Shown piece by piece: positions 32,701 through 40,399 of a DNA stretch of 45,570 bases. The DNA is taken from positions 70,614 through 116,183 of the forward strand of contig DTTI01000028.1 in the NCBI GenBank assembly GCA_012964825.1. Direction: 5' to 3'. The notes below the pieces were generated by a model. It did not search any database and was not told the origin of the DNA. It saw only the letters and a list, made by a program, of their open reading frames with translations. The position numbers and the translations under genes are program-made. Numbering within the stretch: the first letter of the stretch is position 1; each line of letters starts with the position of its first letter. Source of the DNA: Candidatus Neomarinimicrobiota bacterium. GTDB lineage: Bacteria > Fidelibacterota > Marinisomatia > Marinisomatales > S15-B10.

Positions 32701-33049
32701 CCACATTTTCACCTGTTCCCAGCCAGACTGTTTCCGGGTTGTTGGGATCGATGGTAACTGTACCCGTGGAGTAAGAGCCTTGGTCATCAAAAATGGGTGT
32801 CCAGGTGACGCCTGCATTCACTGTTTTCCAAACGTTCCCTGATCCTACGGCTACATACCAAATATTGTCATCATGGGGATGGATAGCGATATCGGCAATT
32901 CTACCCGCCATGAGTGCCGGACCGATACTCCTCAGCTTAAGCCCTGAAAAATTTTCATCGGTCCAAACAGACTTGCTCTGCGCCGTGAGGGAGGTGCTCA
33001 ATAGAGCTGTAGCTAAAAGAATAATGAACGGTGATTTATGATTTTTCAT
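29765..33049 (-). CDS. Giant secreted Asp-box (BNR/VPS10-sortilin-like) propeller protein, copy 2
   Basis: 1094 aa with a signal peptide ending SLTAQ; GGGGAT lies 7 nt before the ATG. About ten Asp-box motifs are visible (NAGVTW, DGGQSW, DGGNKW, DGGESW, RGVTW, DGGKTF, NRGDSW, DGGKNW, NGGKSW, DGGEVW) through about residue 730. A PPGTYTATLY beta segment follows, then a helical, charged C-terminus (about 930-1094) with coiled-coil character. The layout matches copy 1 at 23381-26611 (LRSIGPALMAGR versus YRHIGPVGNR), but sequence divergence is large, so the duplication is old. Likely exported; the ligand or substrate is unknown. It is followed by the lipocalin-like lipoprotein gene and preceded by the propeller-phosphatase fusion. 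Confidence 0.85.
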   Translation of the reverse strand: MKNHKSPFIILLATALLSTSLTAQSKSVWTDENFSGLKLRSIGPALMAGRIADIAIHPHDDNIWYVAVGSGNVWKTVNAGVTWTPIFDDQGSYSTGTVTIDPNNPETVWLGTGENVGGRHMGYGDGIYRSDDGGQSWTNMGLKESEHISRIIVHPNNANIIWVAAQGPLWSKGGERGVFKSIDGGNKWKQVLGDKEWVGATEMVIDPRDPERLYAATWQRHRTIAAYMGGGPGTALYKSNDGGESWEKMTKGLPTTNMAKIGLAISSQSPDVLYAAIELDRRKGAMYRSTDRGVTWEKRSTTVSGATGPHYYQELYASPHKFDRLYLVDSRMQVSEDGGKTFRRMKEQNKHGDNHAIAFRPDDPDYLLVGTDGGLYESFDLEENWRFMENMPITQFYKVAVDDAEPFYNIYGGTQDNSTQGGPSRTDNAQGIQNSDWRVVLDWDGHQPATEPGNPDIMYGQRQEGTLSRIDLTTGEVVDIVPQPGVDEDYERFNWDAPIFVSPHSPTRLYFGSHRLWRSDNRGDSWKAVSGDLTRNEERFSLPIMGRLQSWDNAWDVGAMSTYNTITSIAESPQKEGLIYIGTDDGLVQMTEDGGKNWKEIEVGTLPGVPATAYVNDIKADLFDANTAYIALDNHKYGDYQPYLYKTTNGGKSWRSIKGNIPDRTLVWRIVQDHVKPELLFSATEFGIYFSVDGGEVWTKLTGGVPVISFRDLAIQRRENDLVGASFGRSFYVFDDYTVLRGVSEKQMQEEATLFPVRKTWWYIPRSHLGFYGQKGDQGADHFVSPNPPHGAVFTYYLKDDYKTLKDIRLKKEESLNEKNRDVPFPGWDALEAERRQEEPKIWISVEDRGGNVVRRVPGIAKKGFHRVAWDLRYPAPDAIELEASGEEPLFDEPSGGFLAPPGTYTATLYKQMDGKVEKLSETAQFEVVRLRKGALSGARPADVAKFWRKYEDAARSASALNLAFNNAMTKVKGMKLALANSTADAGDLDKRLHDLRMEILELEGKVSGNQSKNEPGEKTKPTITDRLFSVSRGVGQSSYGPTETNRMSLEIAMDQLTEARRDLESAREKMSELAQDLLEAGAPWIEGEPLPRR

Positions 33050-33137
33050 GATTTCATCCCCACTTCTGATTTTTTGAACTTATGGAATCTACAAAATTTT
33101 CTCCATGTGCGATTTTCTATGTTGCAGGTACATCCAT

Positions 33138-34439
33138 CTAGTTGCCTACATGGTCAACTGTCAGGGTCGGTATTCCGTCCTTCCAGCGTACAACATAAAG
33201 GTCTCCGTACTGATCATCTTCAATTGTGATTTTCTCAGGAATAACCAGCAACTCAATGAGGCCAGGTAAAGTGTTAGAGTGTCCGGCAATGACCACATTC
33301 TGATCACAATTATTCTTGAACAGAACGTCTATTTGTTTCTCAGGATCATCCGCCGATATTACGACTGCCTCCACGGACCACGCTTTTGTCAGCGGGGCTA
33401 CAGTTTGCTGTGTCCTTTTATACTGGCTTGAATAGACAGCGCCTGCCTCAATAGTGCTCATGGCAAGAGCGAGTGCCTCAGCGCGTTCGAAACCTTCAGA
33501 TGTTAGATCAGGGTCATCTTCCCCTGGGATAATCATCTTTTCAGCGTGGCGAATAAGATAGACAACTGAAGGTCTGCACACTTCCTCGACAACAACCACA
33601 GCAATCTTATCACCTCTGGGGCTCACAGCAAGGCGGGTGATGCCGGTGAGACCGAAATCGCTCAGGTCGGCTATTTCCGTCCAGTGTTGCTCCTTTTCGG
33701 GATCAAGTTTGTAGAGTCTGGCGCCTTCCCCGGTGAGGAGCTTTCCGGAAGGAGTCCAGGCATAATCATCCGACTCCTTATGGGTCATGCCGATATAACC
33801 GATCTTTCCCGTTTCAGGGTGGAATGAATTAATTGTCCACTGTTTCTCCTTCTTACTCACATAACTCATCACTTCTCTTCCGGGAACAGCATGGAGAGAC
33901 CGCCCGATGGTATTGTCCAGTACCGTATTCGTTCCCCGTTTTAGATCAGAGGACTGAAGGGTAGGAGGGTCGCCCAGTACGAAAGATATGAGACGGTTTT
34001 TGTCAACCCAGCTGTGATAGCCGATCTTGAGATCGGGAACGAGAACTTCCCCTTCGCCGCTCCTCATGTTGTATTTGTAGAGCAGCTGAGTCCCGTCTTT
34101 CTCCAGAAGAATGGCAGAGAATGTTTGTGTACTCCCAATTTGAATAGGGGAGTATTCACTTCCTTCTGTTTCAGTGAGCCAGGTTTTCCTGTTGATTCTC
34201 ATGTTATACCGAACAATATCGGTTTGGCCGTTGCGGGTGGAGGTGAAGAGAACTTCCCGGCCATTTGTCATGAATGAAGGCTGGTTATCATATCCCCGAT
34301 TGCTGGAGATATTAACGGGGTTAGAGACTGAAAAGTGGTTATTGACCTCTTTGAGATCGAATAAGTAAACCTCACTCGCAGGCTGTCCTGAAACTGCGGA
34401 GAGATACACAATTGAGATCAGAAGAAGTTTTGATCTCAC
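33138..34439 (-). CDS. Secreted TolB-like propeller fused to a histidine-phosphatase domain
   Basis: 433 aa with a GTG start (AGGA 9 nt upstream) and a signal peptide ending AVSGQ. Residues about 22-280 are WD40/PD40-like TolB-type blades (GREVLFTSTRNGQTDIVRY, SPRGDKIAVVVV). The C-terminal ~140 residues are a SixA-like histidine phosphatase. It has the RHGE-type motif as RHAE with catalytic His298, then SSQYKRTQQT with Arg342, and GHSNTLP with His387. A periplasmic phosphatase coupled to a propeller is unusual; the propeller may bind a peptide or phosphorylated ligand. It starts 10 bp after the aminotransferase stop, so the two are probably cotranscribed. Confidence 0.82.
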   Translation of the reverse strand: MRSKLLLISIVYLSAVSGQPASEVYLFDLKEVNNHFSVSNPVNISSNRGYDNQPSFMTNGREVLFTSTRNGQTDIVRYNMRINRKTWLTETEGSEYSPIQIGSTQTFSAILLEKDGTQLLYKYNMRSGEGEVLVPDLKIGYHSWVDKNRLISFVLGDPPTLQSSDLKRGTNTVLDNTIGRSLHAVPGREVMSYVSKKEKQWTINSFHPETGKIGYIGMTHKESDDYAWTPSGKLLTGEGARLYKLDPEKEQHWTEIADLSDFGLTGITRLAVSPRGDKIAVVVVEEVCRPSVVYLIRHAEKMIIPGEDDPDLTSEGFERAEALALAMSTIEAGAVYSSQYKRTQQTVAPLTKAWSVEAVVISADDPEKQIDVLFKNNCDQNVVIAGHSNTLPGLIELLVIPEKITIEDDQYGDLYVVRWKDGIPTLTVDHVGN

Positions 34440-34449
34440 AATTTGAGTC

Positions 34450-35730
34450 CTATAGCCCTTTTCGCAAGTAGCGCCTTATGGCGCCTACTGCCCTTTCCAC
34501 ATCGCTATTTGAGTTATAGAAGTGGGGGGAAAAGCGAACCCCCGCCCAATTCTCACCTCCCAGGTTAGCAGCGACAATGCCGTCCTCTTCGAGGGCTTTC
34601 ACCACTTTCGCCGGCTCGAGGTTAGCGGGGCGGAAAGTGACCACCGCCGAACGGAGGGCGCGTTCATTCGAGGTAAAGATGTATACACCTTTTATCTTTT
34701 GAAGCTCTTCAATGATTTCGGTTGCGATATCCCCGCTCCTTTCTTCGATCTTCTCCTGACCGATTTTCCGGAGAAACTTAATTTGTTGCCCAAAGGCGTG
34801 AATGGCGGGAGTATCACGCTGGCCTAGTCCTTCGTGTGTCTGGGCCAACCCCTCACGACCCTTGTAGGCGCTGTAAATGGAAGGCCAAAACCTCTCCTGG
34901 ATAGATTTGTTTACAAACAGAACGCCGGTCTCCTTGGGACCGCATGGCCACTTGTGAGCGCTGCCGGAGTAAAAGTCGGGCTGAATCTCGGAAAGATCAA
35001 CATCCAGCAGACCTAGGCTTTGAGCACCGTCTATCAGCGTGATTATCCCCCTCTTTCTTGCCATACCGCAAAGCTCCTTGGCGGGGAAGAGATCTCCCAC
35101 TGTGTTGCTCAGGTGCGTGAAAGAGAGGACGCGGGTGCGAGGAGTCAAGGCCTTTTTAAACGCTTCCAAGTAGTAGTCAAAACCGGGGTGGGGATTCAGA
35201 GGAGAAACTTCATTAACAGTGAAGCCGAATCGCTTACCTCTCTCTTTCCACGCCTCATTGTTGCTAGGATGATTATCCGAAAAGATTACTACTTCATCAC
35301 CGGCTCTCAGATCGAGACCGTTGGAGACCCAGTTGTTGGACTCGCTAGTGTTTCGTGTGATTAGAATCTCTTCCGGGGTTACTCTCAGATATTTGGCCAA
35401 CTGTTGACGTGTCTTCTCCTTAACCTCTCTCATCTCTGCCCGGTAGCTCGGTACCGGTTTACTATCGAGGCGCTTCGTGTAATTGTAAACGGTCTCAAGA
35501 ACCGGCGCAGGGGACGGGCAGAGATTAGCAGCATTTAGCACTGTGAGTTCAGGCGGCATGAGGAACTGAGATCTTATAGTTTTCCAGTCCACTGTACCGG
35601 CAGACGTAATTGGGTCAGTCATTCTTACCGGCTTTGAACCGAGCAATGTCTGGTGGCTCAGGATTGCGGCAGAACCTCCCATTGCAAAAAGACGGGCAAA
35701 CTCACGACGGCTCATGGAATGTGTCGTCAT
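34450..35730 (-). CDS. Tat-exported class V aminotransferase-fold protein (isopenicillin N epimerase-like)
   Basis: 426 aa from ATG 35730, which has GGAGG 5 nt upstream. A twin-arginine leader is present (SRREFARLFAMGG, Arg8-Arg9). The PLP-enzyme core is complete: NTSESNN near 127-133, SDNHPSNNEAW near 151-161, Asp234 in LIDGAQS and the Schiff-base Lys260 in GSAHKW. The family includes isopenicillin N epimerase-like enzymes and cysteine desulfurases; SufS-type active-site Cys motifs are not seen, so epimerase or lyase activity on an exported amino compound is more likely. It is upstream of the propeller-phosphatase fusion and follows an M28 peptidase gene on the same strand after a 174-bp gap in which I see no clear promoter. 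Confidence 0.85.
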   Translation of the reverse strand: MTTHSMSRREFARLFAMGGSAAILSHQTLLGSKPVRMTDPITSAGTVDWKTIRSQFLMPPELTVLNAANLCPSPAPVLETVYNYTKRLDSKPVPSYRAEMREVKEKTRQQLAKYLRVTPEEILITRNTSESNNWVSNGLDLRAGDEVVIFSDNHPSNNEAWKERGKRFGFTVNEVSPLNPHPGFDYYLEAFKKALTPRTRVLSFTHLSNTVGDLFPAKELCGMARKRGIITLIDGAQSLGLLDVDLSEIQPDFYSGSAHKWPCGPKETGVLFVNKSIQERFWPSIYSAYKGREGLAQTHEGLGQRDTPAIHAFGQQIKFLRKIGQEKIEERSGDIATEIIEELQKIKGVYIFTSNERALRSAVVTFRPANLEPAKVVKALEEDGIVAANLGGENWAGVRFSPHFYNSNSDVERAVGAIRRYLRKGL

Positions 35731-35904
35731 AGAAACCTCCACTGTTGAGTTAAATAACCTGAGCTACCCCACGAACGGGGAAACTAGCAACCGAAGGCGG
35801 TAAAACCAACCTGAGTCAGTTAAGTAGGAAACGGTTTGAAGAGTTAGTAACTCAATTAACCTGGAGATCAGAATAGAGTGAAAATCAACGTCAGAATCAC
35901 TGTG

Positions 35905-37464
35905 TCAATTCCTTTTCCGGGGCAACTTTTCATTCAGCTTGGCCGCGTGGTAAACAAAGGAAGCCATGATGACAGCATTTTTTTTCAGGTCATCAATGGG
36001 CAGTGTATCATAGTAATCCATGTTGGTGTGGCCTCCTGTGCCGCCGACACGGTCCTGCAAAAACTGGAATGCCGGAAGGCCAACCCGGTCAAAAGATACA
36101 TGATCTGTACTCCCTACACTTTGAGATGAGATAGTTGTCATTCCAAGGTCCTTAAAAGGTTCCATCCAGGATGTAAAGATTTGCCGAACATGTTCATTTT
36201 CCTGGAGATGAATACCTCTGTATTGTCCTGGGCCATAGTCTTGATTGAAATAGGCTGAAAATTTCTTATAGCCCGGTTTCAAACCGATCTCAGGGTCATC
36301 AGGATTGCCGAAATGCTTGTAGACATATTCCCTGGAGCCGTGGATTCCCTGTTCTTCACCTGACCAGAGGGCAATTCGAATAGTTTTCCTGGGCTTGGCG
36401 CCCACTGCTTTCAGGATACGGACAGCCTCCAGCATAACTGCCACACCGGAGGTGTTGTCGCTGGCGTTGGGGCTGGCGTGCCAGGTATCGAAATGGGCTC
36501 CCAGCATCACTACCTCATTCTTTTTGACTGACCCCGGTATTTCACCCAGAACATTGCTGGCTTTTTGAACTTTCTTACCCACCGTGGTTTCGATTTCTAT
36601 TTTAATTTTTACAGGGATGTCTCTTTCAAGGATCCGGTACATACGGTTGTAGTGTTCAGGGTTAACGGCGACAATGGGCAGGTGAGCCAGTGTTTCTTCT
36701 CGCGCCCATTTATCGATCTTGGCTCCGGGTCGGGCAAAACCGCGAACGGCGCCGGGCCAGCCACTACGGGATTCAAGGATCACCACGGCACCTTCTTCTT
36801 TAAAGAAAGTGTTCCGTTCTACATTTGTAATCAGGTCGGGATTGGCAGGGGGGCGAGGTTTACGGGGACCAGGCGGTATGGGTTTTTCGGCCTTTTCCCG
36901 CAACTCCTCATCACTCCACCGCTGGACACCTTCACTGTAGCGGGTCAGATCAATGATTGGCGGTGGTGTTGCCAGGACCGCCTTTCCCTTAAGCTTGTTT
37001 TTGAACTTCTCTTGGTCAGCTTTTGTCTTTATATCCGCAATAACGACATCAAGTTTTTTCCGGCCGGTGATACCCGGCGTATGGGCAATGGGGTACCCGA
37101 CCATGACCTGGTAATCCGGTTCCAAAAGATGTAATGAAAAATAGGTGTTGTCCCAGCTGACGCCGTAATCCATAAACGGTTCTATCTTCCTGTTTTCCAG
37201 ACCAATACGCTTCATTTCCTCCATGGCCCATGCCTGAGCCCGGCGCATGTCCTGTGAATTGGTGAGGCGGGCGCCTAGAACATCGGTCATATAGGATAGG
37301 GTGTTGGGGAGCTCTGAACGGTGAAATCCTTCCTCCCGGATCTTGGCAACCATTTCCCAATCTACTGGGTACTGTTGATCAATATTCTGTCCGTTGACAT
37401 GTGACTCAGCAAGCAGGAGCAGTAACAATAAAATTGTAAACATAGTGTGAAGGTATTTCTTCAC
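35905..37464 (-). CDS. Secreted M28-family metallopeptidase
   Basis: I favour GTG 37464 as start (GGGGAT 7 nt upstream, as at 33049), giving 519 aa with a signal peptide (VKKYLHTMFTILLLLLLLA). An ATG at 37497 is possible. A protease-associated insert (about 140-250) precedes the zinc aminopeptidase core. Ligands: His324 and Asp336 in AHFDTWHASPNASDN, Glu370-Glu371 in WSGEEQG, Asp409 in NQDYG, and His479 in GGTGGHTN. It probably removes N-terminal residues from peptides outside the cytoplasm. The upstream gap to the divergent aldehyde dehydrogenase-like gene contains a perfect TTGACA (minus strand, 37574-37579), but the only -10 candidate is 19 bp away. Confidence 0.88.
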   Translation of the reverse strand: MKKYLHTMFTILLLLLLLAESHVNGQNIDQQYPVDWEMVAKIREEGFHRSELPNTLSYMTDVLGARLTNSQDMRRAQAWAMEEMKRIGLENRKIEPFMDYGVSWDNTYFSLHLLEPDYQVMVGYPIAHTPGITGRKKLDVVIADIKTKADQEKFKNKLKGKAVLATPPPIIDLTRYSEGVQRWSDEELREKAEKPIPPGPRKPRPPANPDLITNVERNTFFKEEGAVVILESRSGWPGAVRGFARPGAKIDKWAREETLAHLPIVAVNPEHYNRMYRILERDIPVKIKIEIETTVGKKVQKASNVLGEIPGSVKKNEVVMLGAHFDTWHASPNASDNTSGVAVMLEAVRILKAVGAKPRKTIRIALWSGEEQGIHGSREYVYKHFGNPDDPEIGLKPGYKKFSAYFNQDYGPGQYRGIHLQENEHVRQIFTSWMEPFKDLGMTTISSQSVGSTDHVSFDRVGLPAFQFLQDRVGGTGGHTNMDYYDTLPIDDLKKNAVIMASFVYHAAKLNEKLPRKRN

Positions 37465-37746
37465 GGAAAAATCCCCGTTTCTGGTTGAAATTGGCAAATT
37501 AGGTTGAAAAACATAATGTTGATATTAAAAGGTTTGTTTAAAAGGGCGTATATCCGTTTTCTGCATCAGTGCTTGTCAAACCTACATATAATTGAAGCGG
37601 AGTGACAAGTCCTGAGAGGAAAATACAATAAATCCCTCATTATACAGTGGTTTCTTGAGTGGTCAGGGCAAAAGTACTTGTCATGTAGTAGGTGGTAGTT
37701 CAGCTAATGGCAATTTCTTCAAGTTATTCCATAAGATTACCTAACT

Positions 37747-39483
37747 TTGTCGAAACTTGAACTTTTTATGGTAGGCACGACACACTTAGATCAGGCTATT
37801 GATATCCTGAAGGCTCACAAGGATGAATGGGCCCTGATGCCCATGGAGGAAAGGATTCCCTATTATGAGGGCCTGGTTAGCAAAACAGCAGCAATAGCAG
37901 AGGATTGGGTCTTTGCTGCCGCAAAAGCAAAGTCGATTCCCACAGATTCACCGCTCGTGGGTGAAGAGTGGTCCTCAGGACCATGGGCATTCATTTATGG
38001 AGTTGACAGTATTCTTGGTACGCTGCGGGCACTGAGCCAAGGGAAACCCCCTCCTATTGGTAAGGTCCGAGAAAGGTCTGATGGACAGATTATTGCGAAT
38101 ATTTTCCCAAACAGTATTTATCACAGGCTGCTTCTGAATGGTATCCGGGGTGAAGTGTGGATGCAAAGTGAAGTTACTCGGGAAAACCTTCACGATAATA
38201 TGGCCGTCGCTTATAAGAATGGTGAATCAAAGGGGCAGTTGTCTCTTGTGTTGGGTGCTGGCAACGTTACCAGCATACCTTCCTTGGACGTTCTTGATAG
38301 GCTGTTTGCCCACAAGTCAGTTTGTCTACTGAAACTTCATCCTCTAAACGACTATCTTGAGGAATTCTTTCTTGAGATTTTTCAGGATTTTATCTCAGCC
38401 GGTTTTGTTCAGATCGTTACCGGTGGGGCAGATATCGGCAAATATCTATGTGGTCATGAATATGTTGACCATATACACATCACTGGCGGGGACAAGACCT
38501 ATGAAGCTATTGTTTACGGGCCGGGGCCGGATGGCCAGTCCCGGAAAGAACGGGATGAGCCCATAACGAACAAATCCATGACTGCCGAGCTGGGATGTGT
38601 TTCTCCTGTCATTGTTGTGCCGGGGCCGTGGTCTGAAGCTGACATCAAATTTCAGGCGGAGAATATCGCCTCGCAAAAAATGCACAATGGTGGTTTTAAC
38701 TGTATCGCCAGTCAGATCCTGGTCCTTCCGGGAACCTGGGACAGGAGTAAGGGCCTGCTGGACAGTGTTCGCAGCACTATTGAGAGTATGGCACCCAGAG
38801 AACCGTACTATACCGGAGCTGGTAACCGTTATGATGCCGTGAAAAATGCATATCCCAACGGCGAACTACTTGATGAACCCGGTGAATGTCAGGTACCACG
38901 AATGCTGATCACCGGTCTCGATGCGGATGACCGCGAGCAGTATGTCTTCAATAAAGAGGTCTTCGTAGGTGTGCTGGGTCAGACGGCCCTACCTGGTGCT
39001 GATGCAGGTGAGTTCTTACAGAATGCAGTACAGTTCTGTAATGAAAAACTGTGGGGAACGCTGGGCGCTAGTATCATCATCCATCCCAAGACCATGAAAG
39101 AACTTGGGGCTGAGTTCGAAGATGCCATAGGGGACTTGCGCTACGGTGCCATCGGTGTAAATGCGTGGTGCGCTCTGGCATTTCTGACAGCGGAATCGAC
39201 CTGGGGAGCTTTCCCGGGTCATGTAAGATCAGATATCCAGAGTGGTACGGGTGTTGTGCACAATTCACGGCTTTTCGAAAAACCGGAGAAGACAGTAGTT
39301 TATGCGCCTTTTACTCCGTTTCCTCGCAATCTCATAACAGGTGAAATGCATATGTTCCCTAAACCGCCTTGGTTTGTAAAAAACAAACAGGCACACAATG
39401 TTTCTAAGAGGTTTACTTATTTCCAGGCAAAGCCAGGCCCCATGCATCTACCGGGGCTGTTCTTTTACGCCCTACGGGGATAG
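37747..39483 (+). CDS. Aldehyde dehydrogenase-family protein
   Basis: 578 aa from TTG 37747; ATG 37768 is an alternative and neither has a clear Shine-Dalgarno. The aldehyde dehydrogenase fold is recognisable: LVLGAGNVTSIPSLDVL near 168-184 with LLKLHP (Lys197), HITGG at 244-248, the Glu281 motif AELGCVSPVIV and the catalytic Cys319 in NGGFNC. Compared with typical members (~490 aa) it is longer, with an extended N-terminus and a C-terminal tail. NAD(P)-dependent oxidation of an aldehyde in the cytoplasm is the natural prediction. It stands alone between the divergent M28 peptidase gene and the tRNA-fragment junction. The gap 37465-37746 otherwise holds nothing I can name. Confidence 0.8.
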   Translation: MSKLELFMVGTTHLDQAIDILKAHKDEWALMPMEERIPYYEGLVSKTAAIAEDWVFAAAKAKSIPTDSPLVGEEWSSGPWAFIYGVDSILGTLRALSQGKPPPIGKVRERSDGQIIANIFPNSIYHRLLLNGIRGEVWMQSEVTRENLHDNMAVAYKNGESKGQLSLVLGAGNVTSIPSLDVLDRLFAHKSVCLLKLHPLNDYLEEFFLEIFQDFISAGFVQIVTGGADIGKYLCGHEYVDHIHITGGDKTYEAIVYGPGPDGQSRKERDEPITNKSMTAELGCVSPVIVVPGPWSEADIKFQAENIASQKMHNGGFNCIASQILVLPGTWDRSKGLLDSVRSTIESMAPREPYYTGAGNRYDAVKNAYPNGELLDEPGECQVPRMLITGLDADDREQYVFNKEVFVGVLGQTALPGADAGEFLQNAVQFCNEKLWGTLGASIIIHPKTMKELGAEFEDAIGDLRYGAIGVNAWCALAFLTAESTWGAFPGHVRSDIQSGTGVVHNSRLFEKPEKTVVYAPFTPFPRNLITGEMHMFPKPPWFVKNKQAHNVSKRFTYFQAKPGPMHLPGLFFYALRG

Positions 39484-39526
39484 AAGAAAAACTCCTTCTT
39501 TATAGACAGACAGGCTTATTTGATTA

Positions 39527-39571
39527 CCGGGGTGATAGGATTTGAACCTACGCTCCCTGCTTTTCGGAGAG
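39527..39571 (-). other. 3'-end fragment of a type-II (Ser-like) tRNA; possible attachment-site scar
   Basis: Read on the minus strand, a possible long variable arm (CTCTCC...GGGAG) is followed by a T-arm, GTAGG-TTCAAAT-CCTAT, a 7-nt acceptor strand CACCCCG and discriminator G (39527). The T-arm pairs at five positions (one G-U) and has the usual B-box core GGTTCAAATCC. No 5' acceptor strand (CGGGGTG), D-arm or anticodon arm exists upstream, where the sulfotransferase coding sequence ends three bases away. No CCA follows. A tRNA 3' fragment without a body is what site-specific integration leaves at the far end of an island; the intact tRNA would then lie to the right of this window. Confidence 0.5.
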
Positions 39572-39574
39572 TAT

Positions 39575-40273
39575 TCATCTGACAAAAAATAGTAAACCAA
39601 CCGTAATCACTGCAAGAATGACCAATACATACGGCATTAACCTTGCAAAATACAGTGTCATAATCATTCTATTACTGGTGTTCAAGTGTGGGAACGGTCT
39701 ATTTTCCGGTATGCCCACACCCAAAAAGTCACACAGCGGTCCCCAACCGTCCTTCACGTCAAATATCAGCAGATCTTCTTCAGGTACAGTTTGCCTCACA
39801 TTTTGAATATGATCTTGATATACCCTGCTAGCAAATTCTTTGTTGCTAAACCTGCCCTTAAAGAGGCCGTCCCAGATCAACAGATCGGTCATTTCAATAA
39901 ACTGTCCCATAGGAGGAATGATACGCTGCAGCCATACCGGAACAGTTGAGGGCACCCTGTAAATAGTCCTGACCGTACTCTGATACCACGAATCCGTGTC
40001 CCGTACCGTAAGGATAATTTTTGCGTCTGGGTATCTCGTTTTTAGTTCGTTGTAGAACAGGCTGGCAGGGAAATCCACAGTGGCATTGAACTTCTTAAAT
40101 ATATAGTCCCAATCCACTGGCTTGTCCCTTCCCGCATCGCGCCACGCCCTGATATGTTTTGGCCGTTTGATGACACTTTTCATGTGGTAGCATTTGCCGA
40201 AACCGAGGAGTTCTAACGCAACTTTTAAAGACAGCGTGCCTGTGCGGCCGAATCCTGCACCGATAACTTTCAT
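39575..40273 (-). CDS. Sulfotransferase-like protein with C-terminal membrane anchor
   Basis: 232 aa. The N-terminus has the PAPS-binding P-loop GAGFGRTGTLSLKVAL (5-20) followed by GFGKCYHM, characteristic of the Sulfotransfer_4 group found in diverse bacteria and animals. VDFPASLFYNEL, AKIILTVRDTDSWYQS and a central Arg/Ser pair complete the fold. Residues about 208-230 form a single hydrophobic helix (YVLVILAVITVGLLFF), so the enzyme is probably tail-anchored at the cytoplasmic membrane. It would transfer sulfate from PAPS to an unknown acceptor. No clear Shine-Dalgarno is present. Its stop abuts the tRNA fragment and a shortened copy of the intergenic repeat lies just upstream of its start. 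Confidence 0.82.
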   Translation of the reverse strand: MKVIGAGFGRTGTLSLKVALELLGFGKCYHMKSVIKRPKHIRAWRDAGRDKPVDWDYIFKKFNATVDFPASLFYNELKTRYPDAKIILTVRDTDSWYQSTVRTIYRVPSTVPVWLQRIIPPMGQFIEMTDLLIWDGLFKGRFSNKEFASRVYQDHIQNVRQTVPEEDLLIFDVKDGWGPLCDFLGVGIPENRPFPHLNTSNRMIMTLYFARLMPYVLVILAVITVGLLFFVR

Positions 40274-40287
40274 ACAACTTAAGAATC

Positions 40288-40339
40288 TGGCGGTGTGTTA
40301 CATATTGTTACAAAGGAGGGTGGTTATAGGCTTTTTCAT
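40288..40339 (-). repeat. Intergenic repeat, copy C (internally deleted)
   Basis: On the minus strand it begins ATGAAAAAGCCTATAACCAC, close to the start of copy B, then jumps to TGTAACACACCGCC, which matches the far end of copy B. The reading frame ends after 13 codons. It lies between the SGNH esterase stop and the sulfotransferase start. Confidence 0.45.
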
Positions 40340-40399
40340 TATTGCAAATAATTACCCTATAGTGTGGCTCCTTAAGATTGGGAATTAGGTTGAGAAGGA

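Noticed and set aside
32246-32842. 198-codon plus-strand open frame opposite the second Asp-box gene
   Set aside because: The repeated Asp-box codons on the other strand explain the long open frame; no ribosome site.
36565-37134. 189-codon plus-strand open frame opposite the M28 gene
   Set aside because: Antisense to the protease-associated domain and catalytic core; no signal, motif or ribosome site.
39527-39640. Intact tRNA gene at 39.5 kb
   Set aside because: Only the 3' portion is present; no matching 5' acceptor strand, D-arm or anticodon arm, and the space is taken by sulfotransferase coding sequence.
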